DNA from: Ascarosepion bandense
Taxonomy: Eukaryota; Mollusca; Cephalopoda; Sepiida; Sepiidae
NCBI GenBank assembly: GCA_037127315.1
Contig: JBBBDQ010000442.1
Span: 1,326,001-1,390,000 of the forward strand
Direction: 5' to 3'
Length of the DNA stretch: 64,000 nucleotides
Positions 18,495-27,864 of the stretch are shown in pieces. Each line of letters opens with the position of its first letter. Position 1 is the stretch's first letter. Position numbers and translations under genes: made by a program. The notes beneath the pieces are model-generated. The model was given only the letters and a program-made list of their open reading frames with translations. It was not told where the DNA came from and searched no databases.

Positions 18495-20040
18495 GAATGC
18501 TTCCAAAACTATCTGTTAACCACCACAGATAATCTCTCTTACCCCCCATTAGCATGGATCAGTCTAGTCTCCCTGAAAGCAAAACACAGATCCTCCTTGG
18601 CCTAACTCACTTAGTAGACCTCAAGTGGAATGGTTATATCGAATCCATAGCTAAATCCGCTGCTAAGAAGGTCGGCTCACTGTGCAGGGCCAGGAAGTTT
18701 TTCCCGTCTGAATCCATCCTGCACATATATAAATCAACCATCCGCCTGTGGCTTACGGCTTATCACGTTGAATACACCGGTTCTACGCTCGATCACCGAA
18801 GTTAAGCAACGTTGAGCCTGGTCAGTACTTAGATGGGTGACCGCTTTGGAATACCAGGTGCTGTAAGCGTATAGTGACGGATGTGCGTTGTGGTGCAGTG
18901 GATATCGGTGAGGCGAGTTCGAATTCCAGTGGAATACCCTGCATTCACTTAAGTGCTGGGAACCTTGGGAAAGGTATTAATCCGTCCCTTCCCCCCAGTT
19001 ATGGGTTAAATAACAAGGGTATGACTTGGGGACCCTGCCCTTAAAAAACAAATCCCAATGAATCTTGGTACTCGAAAAGAAAAAGGCTTTACTAGACACA
19101 AAACTTATATATATATATAAAAACAACAATAAATTGTTGAAAGCAAAAAGGTATTACCAGCAATAAATAAATAAAATTTAGTTGGCAATAGATGACCCGC
19201 CGAGGTTGATATGCCATAAAACAAAACAAACAACCATCCGCCCGTGTATTGAATACTGTTGTCACATCTTGTCGGGTGCCCCTGCTATTCACCTCGGGGT
19301 TCTTGACAAAATCCAACGGAGAATCTGCAATGTGATCGAACCCGACTTCATAGCTCAGCTGCAGTCATTCTCTCGCCAACGTAATGTGGATTCCCTGTGT
19401 CTCTTCTACAAATATTTTCACAGCTTAGCTCCCTGGTGCCCCCCCCGACTCTGCATGAATTTACTCGTGCTACTAGACAAGCAACTAGGTCCCATCCATT
19501 TACAGTGAAACCAATAAAATGTAACCGCAACTTCTACTCTAATTGCTTCTTTTCTCGCACTTCCCACCTGTGGAATTCTCTTCCATATACTAACTTCCCC
19601 GATAGCTACAATCTCCAAGAATTTAAATGTAACGTCAATTGTCATCTATATCTCTCACTTACATTCTTTTCCTCCTGTTCTTTTCCCCTTCACTCTACTC
19701 TCATCAGCTCTCTTCACACCAGTATTCTCATCCTTCTCTTACCCATTCTCTGACAATCCCTATAACTTGTCCCTCTTTCTCATCACTTTCCTTCTATGTA
19801 ACCCCCTGCACACCAGTGGCAGTAAAACTGCCTCGCTTGCTATCTCTTTGAATCGCATCCTTTCCCTCATGTTCTTTTCTCCGTCCCCTCTAGTCTCATC
19901 ACACCAGAATTCTCATCCTTCTTTTACCCATTCCCTGACACCCCCTATAACTTGTTCCTCTTTCTCTTCACTCTCCCCCTATATAATCCCATGCACACCA
20001 GTGGCAACAAAACTGCCTTGCATGAAGTGAAATGATCATA
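18495..20040 (+). pseudogene. LINE-A, best-preserved 3' part, split by a 5S-headed retroposon
   Basis: Left part 18495-18746 reads MDQSSLPESKTQILLGLTHL, DLKWNGYIESIAKSAAKKVG, ARKFFPSESILHIYKSTIR and stops at the insertion. After the insertion (18747-19230) and its target duplication, the right part resumes at 19231 with TIRPCIEYCCHILSGAPAIH, VLDKIQRRICNVI, SLCLFYKYFHSLAPW, RTSHLWNSLPYTNFPDSYNL, with frameshifts near 19330-19510. The 3' UTR contains a tandem duplication: the segment from the TTCTTTTCC pyrimidine stretch to the GTAACCCCCTGCACACCAG tail occurs at about 19670-19830 and again at 19860-20035. RT core absent; 5'-truncated and inactive. Confidence 0.8.
18735..19242 (+). repeat. Composite retroposon: 5S rRNA head + SINE-A body, 12 bp TSD
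   Basis: CAACCATCCGCC occurs at 18735-18746 and 19231-19242, so 18747-19230 (484 bp) is one insertion. It begins almost exactly with a 120 bp 5S-like sequence (18751-18870) whose internal control region is recognisable (GAAGTTAAGCAACGTTGAGC, GTGACCGCTTTGGAATACC). The linker AGTGACGGATGTGCGTTG leads into the SINE-A tRNA head and body (18883-19016), followed by unrelated sequence with a TA tract and a tail GAGGTTGATATGCCATAAAAC, A-rich at the end. Because the 5S start coincides with the insertion start, the 5S promoter probably drove the transcript that was retroposed, as in SINE3-type elements. Confidence 0.82.
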
Positions 20041-20081
20041 AAAAAACAATGTACTCTCATTGTATTTATTTATTACTAGCA

Positions 20082-20526
20082 GTATAGCCCGGCGTTGCTC
20101 GGGTGTAATGAAAGCTTTAAAACTAATCCATGGTCCTGGAGCTCAGACTCTTTGAACGTTGGCACGAAAGACTAAAAAGCAATAGTTGTTTCCAGTTAAA
20201 GCGAAACCGTAGACTGAAAGATAAAATGAATGGATGTAAGTCAAATTTTGATTTCCTGGTATCGATATATAATTTTCTGCACTATTGTAAGAAATGCAAC
20301 CTTGAAACTTCTGAATATCGTTTCTTATGTCTTTGTCTATGAGTGTATCAAATTTGATTAAAATCGGCCCACTCTTTCTATAACTCTATTATTTCGATTA
20401 TCGATTTTCGATATTTATCTGGGGTACCTCGACACAAAGCCTAGCTAAGAACACTCGCAGACGCTTATAGTACAACAGTGTAAATTCTCAAAAAATCGGT
20501 TCAGCCGTTTCGGAGTCTATAGCTAA

Positions 20527-20590
<64 letters not shown>

Positions 20591-20616
20591 AAGTTCCATT
20601 TATAAATAAGTTTAGA
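20082..20616 (+). repeat. Repeat D with (CA)n near its end
   Basis: Starts ACTAGCAGTATAGCCCGGCG, continues through AAAACTAATCCATGGTCC, CGATTTTCGATATTTATC and AATCGGTTCAGCCGTTTCGG, contains a CA microsatellite at 20529-20586, and ends GACAAAGTTCCATTTATAAA. The AAAATCGGTTCAGCCGTTT...ACAGAC-type end resembles 3' termini of RTE-related repeats. No coding sequence. Confidence 0.75.
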
Positions 20617-20986
20617 TTCCGAAAGTCATTTGTGTAAAAAGGAATTGTCCCTACCATAAAAAACGAAATCTTCTCACCCACCAAAAAACACCACCGAATC
20701 AATGAAACTTTTCGTGAGAGCCCGAAAATGACAATGCAAATGACAAGATAAAATCTTTTATACACTTACAAATTTGGGGTTTTCCAGTTGTTCAAAAAAA
20801 GTTGCTCTGATTTCGTCTTACTTGTATTAAATATTTACTAAGGTCATCCAAGTATAGCAGGTCGCCAAATGGGAGTGGTAAGTGTATGGTTTAATCAAAA
20901 TTACACCACGGAAATTTCTGTGTGAGTCAACCTGCTTGGAAACATCATTATGTTAAATGTTCCGTTTTCTTCTTACAAAGTTTCAA
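20617..20986. other. Spacer before satellite II
   Basis: AT-rich, no recognised feature. The minus-strand frame at 20523-20765 reads through the CA microsatellite and is not supported. Confidence 0.45.
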
Positions 20987-22538
20987 AAACATCAGTAATT
21001 CTGTTACAACAATCCTACCCAGCGAACCGGTCTTTTATTGATTGCTATTTTCTCTGGCATCAACGTTCTGCTCCAACCACCCTACTGTGTGGACCGGTAC
21101 TCTGTCAATTGTCATTTTTTCTGACATCAGTGTTCTGCTCCAAACTCACTATTCAGCTGACCGGTTGTCTATTGATCAGTAATTTCTCTGACATCAACGT
21201 TCTGCTCCAACCACCCTACTGTGTGGACCGGTACTCTGTCGATTGTCATTTTTTTCTGACATCATTGTTCTGCTCCAAACTCACTATTCAGCTGACCGGT
21301 TGTCTATTGATCAGTAATTTCTCTGACATCAACGTTCTGCTCCAACCACCCTACTGTGTGGACCGGTACTCTGTCGATTGTCATTTTTTCTGACATCAGT
21401 GTTCTGCTCCAAACTCACTATTCAGCTGACCGGTTGTCTATTGATCAGTAATTTCTCTGACATCAACGTTCTGCCCCAACCACCCTACTGTGTGGACCGG
21501 TACTCTGTCGATTGTCATTTTTTCTGACATCAGTGTTCTGCTCCAAACTCAATATTTAGCTGACCGGTTGTCTATTGATCAGTAATTTCTCTGACATCAA
21601 CGTTCTGCCCCAACCACCCTACTGTGTGGACCGGTACTCTGTCGATTGTCATTTTTTCTGACATCAGTGTTCTGCTCCAAACTCACTATTCAGCTGACCG
21701 GTTGTCTATTGATCAGTAATTTCTCTGACATCAACGTTCTGCTCCAACCACCCTACTGTGTGGACCGGTACTCTGTCGATTGTCATTTTTTCTGACATCA
21801 GCGTTCTGCTCCAACCTCCCTATCCAACGGACTAGGTCCTTTATCGATTGCCTCTTCTTATGATATTAGAGTTCTGTTCAAACCTACCTACAAAGCGAAC
21901 CGGTCCTCATTCCATCAACACTTTCAATGACATCAAAGTTCTGCACCTACCACCCTACGCAGCAGACCGGTCCCGTATCGATCACCATTTTTTCTGACAT
22001 CAATATTCTGCTTTAACCGCCAAAAAACAACTGAGCAGTCCTCTGTTGATCACCAATTTTCTCTGACGTTAAATTTCTACGCCAACCTTCCTACTCTCGG
22101 TCGGATTTTCTCTGATATAAACATTCTACTATAACCTCTCTACTCAACGGACCGGTCCTCTATCGATCACTATTTTCTCTGACATAAACGTTCTGCTCCA
22201 ACCTCCCTACACATCGAACCGATCCTTTATCGATTGGCACTTTTTCTGACATCAAAGTTCTACTCCAACATCCCAAACAAGCGGATCAGTCATCTATCGA
22301 TCGCCACTTTCTCTGACATCAAAGTTATGCACCACCTACCCTACCCAGGAAACCAATCCACTATAATTCCCAATTTTGTCTGATCAACATTCTATTCCAA
22401 GATCTCTATTCAGCGGACCGGTTGTCTATCGAACAACACTTTTTCTGACATCAGCAGTCTAATCTATCCTTCCTACTCAGTGGACGTGTCCTATCGATTG
22501 CCACTAATATCTGATACCAAAGTGCTACTCCAACCACC
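20987..22538 (+). repeat. Satellite II, left block
   Basis: Tandem ~67 bp monomers containing TTCTCTGACATCAACGTTCT, GCTCCAACCACCCTAC and GGACCGGT.CTCT. Between about 21060 and 21800 they form a homogeneous dimer of 134 bp in five copies (anchor GTTCTGCTCCAAACTC at about 21132, 21267, 21401, 21535, 21669). From 21800 to 22538 monomers are diverged. Reading frames here (for example 20950-21393) are passive consequences of the repeat. Confidence 0.92.
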
Positions 22539-22976
22539 TGTGAACATGAAAGGGCGACTAGCGGCGGCTCTGGAAAAAAGAGAGTTCGTTTGTGTCTGGC
22601 ATGCAGGGCAGTAATCTGTTCCAAAAAAAAAGAAAATAATAATACTCACCGCTGTCTTAATAATCCACCTTCAGCTCATTCTAAAGGAAAAAAGAGAGGA
22701 GGCCCTCGAGTGGAATTTTTATAGACTGAGGAAATGGATTATGGGTAGAGAAATGGATTATAAAACTGACCGACCAAGTTCACCGGGGAGTTAGTGGCAT
22801 CAATTTCTTGGCGAGAAGCTGACGCAGAGAGACGCAGTGAAAAGGTGGAAGGAGGAAAGTGGAGGAGGAAGAGGAAGAGGCGTAGCAAGAAGCCAGCTGG
22901 GAGAGCGTTGAATTGAAATCCAACGGTCTGCGGTTCGATCCCTGGTTCTGCACTCACTAGAAGAAAGTGTGCAACA
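22539..22976 (+). repeat. 5' LTR
   Basis: 438 bp, TG...CA ends. A TATA-like ATTATAAAAC lies at about 22757-22766. The right third contains a purine-rich run (GGAGGAAAGTGGAGGAGGAA) and then a tRNA-like segment (about 22880-22965): AGCCAGCTGGGAGAGCG, an anticodon-arm-like part with TTGAAATC, and GGTTCGATCCC. Only 15 bases separate the LTR end from the gag ATG, and they do not contain a TGG-type primer binding site. Confidence 0.93.
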
Positions 22977-22991
22977 AGCTATTTCGGCCTA

Positions 22992-23735
22992 ATGGGGGAC
23001 AGGTTCGACCTGAAATTGATTCCAGAGTTCAGTGGCTCGACCCCAGTACTTGACTGGGTGGAAAAAGTGGAACTGCATTGTCTCTTGTCTGGTGTCAAAA
23101 ACATTGAACATGTGATTCCTCTGCGTTTGTCCGGTGGGGCTTTCGCTGTGTATCAACAGCTCAGTGCTGAGGAAAAACAGAATTATGAGAGGATCAAGGC
23201 AGCCCTATACAAAGCGTTTGCTATCGACCCCGCCACTGCCTGGGAGCAATTTGAGGCAAGACAATTACATCCTGGCGAAACTGTGGACGTATATTTGGCC
23301 GAGCTGACGAAGTTGACGGTGTTGTTCGGTGGGCTGCCCGAGCGGGCCTTGGCATATAAATTTCTGGCGGGGCTCCCAACCGGAGCAAAACAGCTCCTGC
23401 GGGCGAGCTCAAACATAACCTCGTTGTCCCTTAATGACCTGGTGGACCGAGCCAGAACCGTGATGAAGGATAATTCCGAGCTGAGAGATCCGGTAATCGC
23501 CGCTGCACAATCCACACCGAGTGATGATAAACCGTCTCAGGGGCTTAGCCCGCGTGGTGGGGTCGTGTGTTATAGGTGCGATGGCCAGGGCCACATTGCA
23601 AGGAACTGCAGACGGCGACCGACAGCTGTTCGCTGCTACCGGTGTAATGAAACCGGACATATGGCCCGGGATTGTGCGGGAAACGGGGCCGGGGACAAGG
23701 TGCCGGCGTCGACCTTTCCCCAAAGCAGAAATTAG
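22992..23735 (+). CDS. Gag polyprotein of the LTR retrotransposon
   Basis: 247 codons, ATG at 22992, just 15 bases after the 5' LTR. The first ~165 residues resemble a retrotransposon capsid domain (FSGSTPVLDWVEKVELHC near residue 14; WEQFEARQLHPGETVDVYL near 78; LPERALAYKFLAGLP). Two CCHC zinc knuckles follow at residues 193-206 (CYRCDGQGHIARNC) and 215-228 (CYRCNETGHMARDC), which bind RNA in the particle. The frame ends 19 codons after the second knuckle. Pol starts in the -1 frame within the last 85 bases. The heptamer G_GGA_AAC at 23678-23684 is in the correct register for -1 slippage, and GC-rich sequence that can fold (GCCGG with CCGGC, GGGG with CCCC) follows. No stop or frameshift interrupts gag. 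Confidence 0.9.
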   Translation: MGDRFDLKLIPEFSGSTPVLDWVEKVELHCLLSGVKNIEHVIPLRLSGGAFAVYQQLSAEEKQNYERIKAALYKAFAIDPATAWEQFEARQLHPGETVDVYLAELTKLTVLFGGLPERALAYKFLAGLPTGAKQLLRASSNITSLSLNDLVDRARTVMKDNSELRDPVIAAAQSTPSDDKPSQGLSPRGGVVCYRCDGQGHIARNCRRRPTAVRCYRCNETGHMARDCAGNGAGDKVPASTFPQSRN

Positions 23736-26700
23736 AGGCGCTTCCGATCATTCAGGTCTATGTCAACGAGACATTGTGCTCAGCACTCCTCGATTCCGGG
23801 TGCTCCCGCACCATAGTGTTCGTAGACCTCTGCCACACTTGGAAGGAGAAGGGTGTCAGGGTAACCACCATCAGTGGAGAATCGCGGACATGTTGCGGGG
23901 TGGGTGCGATAAACATCCGTACAAGAACAGGAAACTCGGCCAACGTCGAGGCGCTAGTAGCGCTCAAAAAACCACTGAACTTTGACCTGCTTCTAGGCTA
24001 TGATGCCATCAGAGCCCTAGGTGGTGTTCACATAACGCAGACGGGGGAAGTGCAGTTTCAAGAGAGGACCCCAGTGTGCGCAGCGCTGAGGATCGACCAG
24101 CCAGACTTTAGTGTCGAATTTGACCAGCACCAGAAGGCTTGGACCGCCTCATGGAAGTGGTCGGGGAATCAGGAGCCAGCAAAATTGCGGAACGAAGTAG
24201 CCGAGTACCATGTGCCCGACCAAATAAGGCCTGCATACGAAGAGGAGCTTCGTGAATGGATCAAGGATGGCTGGTTAATTCCTTACCCCTATGAGAAACT
24301 TGGACCTCCCAAAGGTTTGATCCCGCTGATGGCGGTTACTCAGCACAACAAAGCTAAAGTGAGGCCAGTGATGGACTACCGCGAACTAAATGCGCATGTT
24401 GATGCATTTACGGCAGATGCTGATGTTTGCGCCAGCAAGCTACGAGAATGGCGCCAGCAGGGTTCCAATGTGTCCCTGCTGGATCTAAGAAAAGCGTATC
24501 TGCAGGTCCGGGTCAGCGAAACGATGTGGCCGTTTCAGACGGTGGTGTTTGCCGGCAGAAGGTACTGCCTTACCAGACTGGGCTTCGGGCTGAACGTGGC
24601 ACCCCAAATAATGAAGACCATAGTCAACGCTGTGTTGTCACAGCAAGAAACAATGAAAGAGGGGACATCGACGTACCTTGATGACATATACGTGAACGAA
24701 GACGTTGTATCATCATCACGCGTAAGGACCAAACTGGCCGAGTTTGGCCTGATTTGCAAGGACCCGGAACATTTGGAGGATGGCGCCCGTGTCTTGGGCC
24801 TGAAAGTTCGAAAGGAGCGGGGGACCTTGAAGTGGGGGCGCGGAACTGCAGTTCCTGAAGTACCCGAAGTCTTCACGAGACGAGTGGTCTTCTCCCTGTG
24901 TGGAAAACTTGTGGGGCACCTACCAGTGTGTGGATGGACTCGTGTAGCAACAGGCACCATAAAAAGGAGGGCAAGCGCAGTCACCAAAGACTGGGATGAT
25001 GAAACGACGGACGATCTGTTGGTTCGCATGGTGGAGGAGACCATCGCAAGGGTAAAGCAGGATGACCCCGCAAAGGGAGACTGGTGTGTGCAGGGAGACG
25101 AATTGAGCGTGTGGGTGGATGCGAGCTCTGTGGCGATTGGTGTGCTGCTTGAGGAGAACGGAGCTGCGATTGAGGACGCCTGCTGGCTGCGACCGACGAA
25201 TGACGCTGCTCACATCAACCTGGCAGAGCTCGATGCGGTGACGAAAGGCATTAACCTGGCACTCCAGTGGAAAGTCAAGAAATTACACATACACACAGAT
25301 TCGCTGTGCGTGTACCACTGGATATCAAACACACTGACAGGTAAGGCCAGGGTGCGCACCAAGGCGGCCAGCGAGATGCTGATCAGACGGAGGTTGGAGA
25401 CCATAAGAAAGCTAGTAACAGAGTACAATCTGTCTGTGGATGTGGTACTTGTCACCTCAAACTGCAACCTCGCTGATAGGCTCACTCGGGTGCCTCAGAG
25501 ATGGATTGATGCCGTGAAGAAAGAAGCTGGGCCAGTACCGTTACTATGTGCTGCCTCTGTGAAGGCGGCAGACAAAATCAGGGAAATACACCACATCAGT
25601 GGGCACCCCGGAGTGAGACGGACATGCTATTTTGTACAATTGACCAATCCGTCAGTGTCAAAAAGTGCAGTGAGAGCGGTGGTCAAGGAATGCCAAACAT
25701 GCCAGTCAATCGACCCCGCTCCAGCGAGATGGCGGAGGGGTCGGCTGGGAACAGACATGACTTGGAGCCGACTGGGTATGGACATAACCCATTATGGCAG
25801 CCAGCACTTCCTCACACTGATAGATTGCGGACCGACGAGGTTTGCGATCTGGCGCCCGTTGGCACGCCAGGACTCCTCCAGTGTCATCCGTGAATTGGAA
25901 TCCATATTTTACGAAAGGGGGCCGCCTGAAGAGATCCTCACGGACAACGATACTGCCTTCTGCAGCGTAGAATTTAGGCGTTTTGTAGACGAGTGGGGGA
26001 TCAGGCTCAGACACCGATGTGCATATGTGCCGAGTGGCAACGGCATAGCAGAGCGGTGCCACCGAAGCGTGAAGAGGACCGCGGCCAGGAAGGCGTGCAC
26101 TATTGCAGAAGCGGTCTATAGATATAATGCAACACCGAGGGATGCTGTGACTGCTGTGAGCGCACCCGCCAATGCGATCCATCGCTACCGAGTGCGCATC
26201 AAGGGCATTGACGCGCGTCTGCCTGATCGGCGGGGAACAAGAGGGCCGTATGAATTAGGGGACACCGTCTGGGTGAAGCCTCCCAATAGCCGGTGCACCA
26301 CCAGTTTTCGAAGGGGACGAATCACCGGCATCGTCAGTGAGCAGGCCGTGCTGGTTGATGGTACTCCACGCCATGTGAGGGACATTCGGCCCGCCCTGAA
26401 TACGAATTCGTTGACAAGTAGCGGCAGTGGTGAATCATCCAATGACGAACTGTGGATTCGACCTACGCCCCGCGAGTCTGAAGGTCCGACTGCGAACCCC
26501 GACGCTGTTGCCGATAATTCCGATGCCACTTCTGAGAGCTCAGATGAAGAAATCCAGACAATCCCCCTTCGTAGGAGTGCCCGCAACAAGCGGCCACGTC
26601 CGCCTTGCCACATGTGTGGTCTTGAGACCAGGGGGGAGTGTGAACATGAAAGGGCGACTAGCGGCGGCTCTGGAAAAAAGAGAGTTCGTTTGTGTCTGGC

Positions 26701-26824
26701 ATGCAGGGCAGTAATCTGTTCCAAAAAAAAAGAAAATAATAATACTCACCGCTGTCTTAATAATCCACCTTCAGCTCATTCTAAAGGAAAAAAGAGAGGA
26801 GGCCCTCGAGTGGAATTTTTATAG
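23651..26824 (+). CDS. Pol polyprotein (protease, RT, RNase H, integrase), no obvious own start
   Basis: Open from after a TGA at 23648-23650 to the stop at 26822-26824. Residue numbers below count from 23672. Protease: LLDSGCSRTIV with D41. RT: LLDLRKAYLQV with D271, and YLDD at 335-338. RNase H: D483 (WVDASS), E519, D543 (HTDS), D602. Integrase: zinc-binding H640/H641, H645, C674, C677, then D704, D758 and E794, exactly D-x35-E between the last two. A C-terminal Cys/His cluster follows: C979, C982, C990, H992, C1008, C1011, C1016, H1026, C1028. The last 61 residues, from C990, are encoded inside the 3' LTR. There is no ATG near the start; synthesis as a Gag-Pol fusion by -1 frameshifting is the natural explanation. 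All catalytic residues are present, so the element may be autonomous. Confidence 0.9.
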   Translation, partial: NRTYGPGLCGKRGRGQGAGVDLSPKQKLEALPIIQVYVNETLCSALLDSGCSRTIVFVDLCHTWKEKGVRVTTISGESRTCCGVGAINIRTRTGNSANVEALVALKKPLNFDLLLGYDAIRALGGVHITQTGEVQFQERTPVCAALRIDQPDFSVEFDQHQKAWTASWKWSGNQEPAKLRNEVAEYHVPDQIRPAYEEELREWIKDGWLIPYPYEKLGPPKGLIPLMAVTQHNKAKVRPVMDYRELNAHVDAFTADADVCASKLREWRQQGSNVSLLDLRKAYLQVRVSETMWPFQTVVFAGRRYCLTRLGFGLNVAPQIMKTIVNAVLSQQETMKEGTSTYLDDIYVNEDVVSSSRVRTKLAEFGLICKDPEHLEDGARVLGLKVRKERGTLKWGRGTAVPEVPEVFTRRVVFSLCGKLVGHLPVCGWTRVATGTIKRRASAVTKDWDDETTDDLLVRMVEETIARVKQDDPAKGDWCVQGDELSVWVDASSVAIGVLLEENGAAIEDACWLRPTNDAAHINLAELDAVTKGINLALQWKVKKLHIHTDSLCVYHWISNTLTGKARVRTKAASEMLIRRRLETIRKLVTEYNLSVDVVLVTSNCNLADRLTRVPQRWIDAVKKEAGPVPLLCAASVKAADKIREIHHISGHPGVRRTCYFVQLTNPSVSKSAVRAVVKECQTCQSIDPAPARWRRGRLGTDMTWSRLGMDITHYGSQHFLTLIDCGPTRFAIWRPLARQDSSSVIRELESIFYERGPPEEILTDNDTAFCSVEFRRFVDEWGIRLRHRCAYVPSGNGIAERCHRSVKRTAARKACTIAEAVYRYNATPRDAVTAVSAPANAIHRYRVRIKGIDARLPDRRGTRGPYELGDTVWVKPPNSRCTTSFRRGRITGIVSEQAVLVDGTPRHVRDIRPALNTNSLTSSGSGESSNDELWIRPTPRESEGPTANPDAVADNSDATSESSDEEIQTIPLRRSARNKRPRPPCHMCGLETRGECEHERATSGGSGKKRVRLCLACRAVICSKKKENNNTHRCLNNPPSAHSKGKKRGGPRVEFL
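23678..23684 (+). promoter_or_regulatory. Candidate -1 ribosomal frameshift site G_GGA_AAC
   Basis: In the gag frame the codons are GCG GGA AAC, so the heptamer GGGAAAC fits X_XXY_YYZ exactly. After a one-base slip, reading continues CGG GGC CGG GGA into the pol frame without a stop. GC-rich complementary segments follow within 50 bases and could form the stimulating hairpin. The overlap of the two frames is 23651-23735, and this is the only classic slippery heptamer I found in it. Confidence 0.75.
26630..26638 (+). promoter_or_regulatory. Polypurine tract of the LTR retrotransposon
   Basis: AGGGGGGAG lies immediately 5' of the 3' LTR start (TGTGAAC at 26639), the expected place for the plus-strand primer. 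It is short (9 purines) because it lies within pol coding sequence. Confidence 0.75.
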
Positions 26825-27076
26825 ACTGAGGAAATGGATTATGGGTAGAGAAATGGATTATAAAACTGACCGACCAAGTTCACCGGGGAGTTAGTGGCAT
26901 CAATTTCTTGGCGAGAAGCTGACGCAGAGAGACGCAGTGAAAAGGTGGAAGGAGGAAAGTGGAGGAGGAAGAGGAAGAGGCGTAGCAAGAAGCCAGCTGG
27001 GAGAGCGTTGAATTGAAATCCAACGGTCTGCGGTTCGATCCCTGGTTCTGCACTCACTAGAAGAAAGTGTGCAACA
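26639..27076 (+). repeat. 3' LTR, overlapped by the end of pol
   Basis: 438 bp copy of the 5' LTR. Its first 186 bases encode the C-terminal 61 residues of pol and the stop. In the 5' LTR the same bases are present but uncoupled from pol. The tRNA-like segment occurs again near its right end, with GGTTCGATCCC at about 27034. Confidence 0.93.
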
Positions 27077-27800
27077 CCACCCTACCCAGCGGACCGGTTC
27101 TCTGTCGATGGCTATCTTATCCAACATCAATTTTACTCCAACCTACTTACACGGCAGAATGGTCCTCTATAGATCGCTATGTTCCCCTGACATCAACTTT
27201 CAGCTATAACCACCATACACAGCGGACCGGTTCTCTGTCGATGGCTATCTTATCCAACATCAATTTTACTCCAACCTACTTACACGGCAGAATGGTCCTC
27301 TATAGATCGCTATGTTCCCCTGACATCAACTTTCAGCTATAACCACCCTACCCAGCGGACCGGTTCTCTATCGATGGCTATCTTATCCAACATCAATTTT
27401 ACTCCAACCTACTTACACGGCAGAATGGTCCTCTATAGATCGCTATGTTCCCCTGACATTAACTTTCAGCTATAACCACCATACACAGCAGACAGGTTCG
27501 CTATCGATCGCCACTTTCTCTGGCATCAAAGTTCTGCTCCAACCTCCTTACACAGCTGACCGGTCCCCTATCGATCGCCAATTTCTCTGACATTAGCGTT
27601 CTCTCCAATTACCCTACCCAGCGGACTGGTCCTCTATCGATCACCAATCAACTTTCAGCTCCAACCACCCTACCCAGTGGACCCGTCCTCTATCGAACGC
27701 CATTTTTCCTGATATCAAATTTTGACTCAAACTCACTGACCAAGAGGACGGATCCTTTATCGATCGCCACTTTCTCTGACAGTAAATTTCTGCCACCTTT
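27077..27800 (+). repeat. Satellite II, right block
   Basis: Continues the array interrupted by the LTR element. It starts with three copies of a 133 bp dimer that is different from the 134 bp dimer on the left (anchor GGACCGGTTCTC at about 27091, 27224, 27357; inner part CTATAGATCGCTATGTTCCC). Diverged ~67 bp monomers follow to about 27795, where the array ends at a TG microsatellite. Confidence 0.9.
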
Positions 27801-27813
27801 TCTCGATTATATA

Positions 27814-27816
<3 letters not shown>

Positions 27817-27861
<45 letters not shown>
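27817..27861. repeat. Microsatellite (TG)n
   Basis: About 44 bases of TG at the right edge of satellite II. Confidence 0.97.

Positions 27862-27864
<3 letters not shown>

Larger units (their letters stand above)
22534..27081 (+). mobile_element. Apparently intact LTR retrotransposon, 4,538 bp, 5 bp TSD CCACC
   Basis: Direct terminal repeats of 438 bp (22539-22976 and 26639-27076) begin TGTGAACATG and end GTGTGCAACA; reading them side by side I found no difference. The 5 bp duplication CCACC flanks the element (22534-22538 and 27077-27081), and joining the flanks restores a satellite II monomer. Inside are gag (22992) and pol (from about 23651) in a -1 frame relationship. The order protease, RT, RNase H, integrase fits Ty3/gypsy; BEL/Pao has the same order, and the RNase H is unusual, so the clade is tentative. 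Identical LTRs and open frames indicate a recent insertion. Confidence 0.95.

Noticed and set aside
18751..18870. Functional 5S rRNA gene
   Set aside because: Several substitutions in conserved helices and direct fusion to a SINE within one target-duplicated insertion point to a retroposon head.
22880..22965. Genuine tRNA gene in the LTR
   Set aside because: The A-box region carries an insertion and the T-stem does not pair, and the acceptor has no partner. Kept only as a tRNA-like finding.
23183..26749. Several long minus-strand and alternate-frame readings across gag-pol (up to 179 codons)
   Set aside because: Shadows of the GC-rich gag and pol genes; no domain in the alternate frames.
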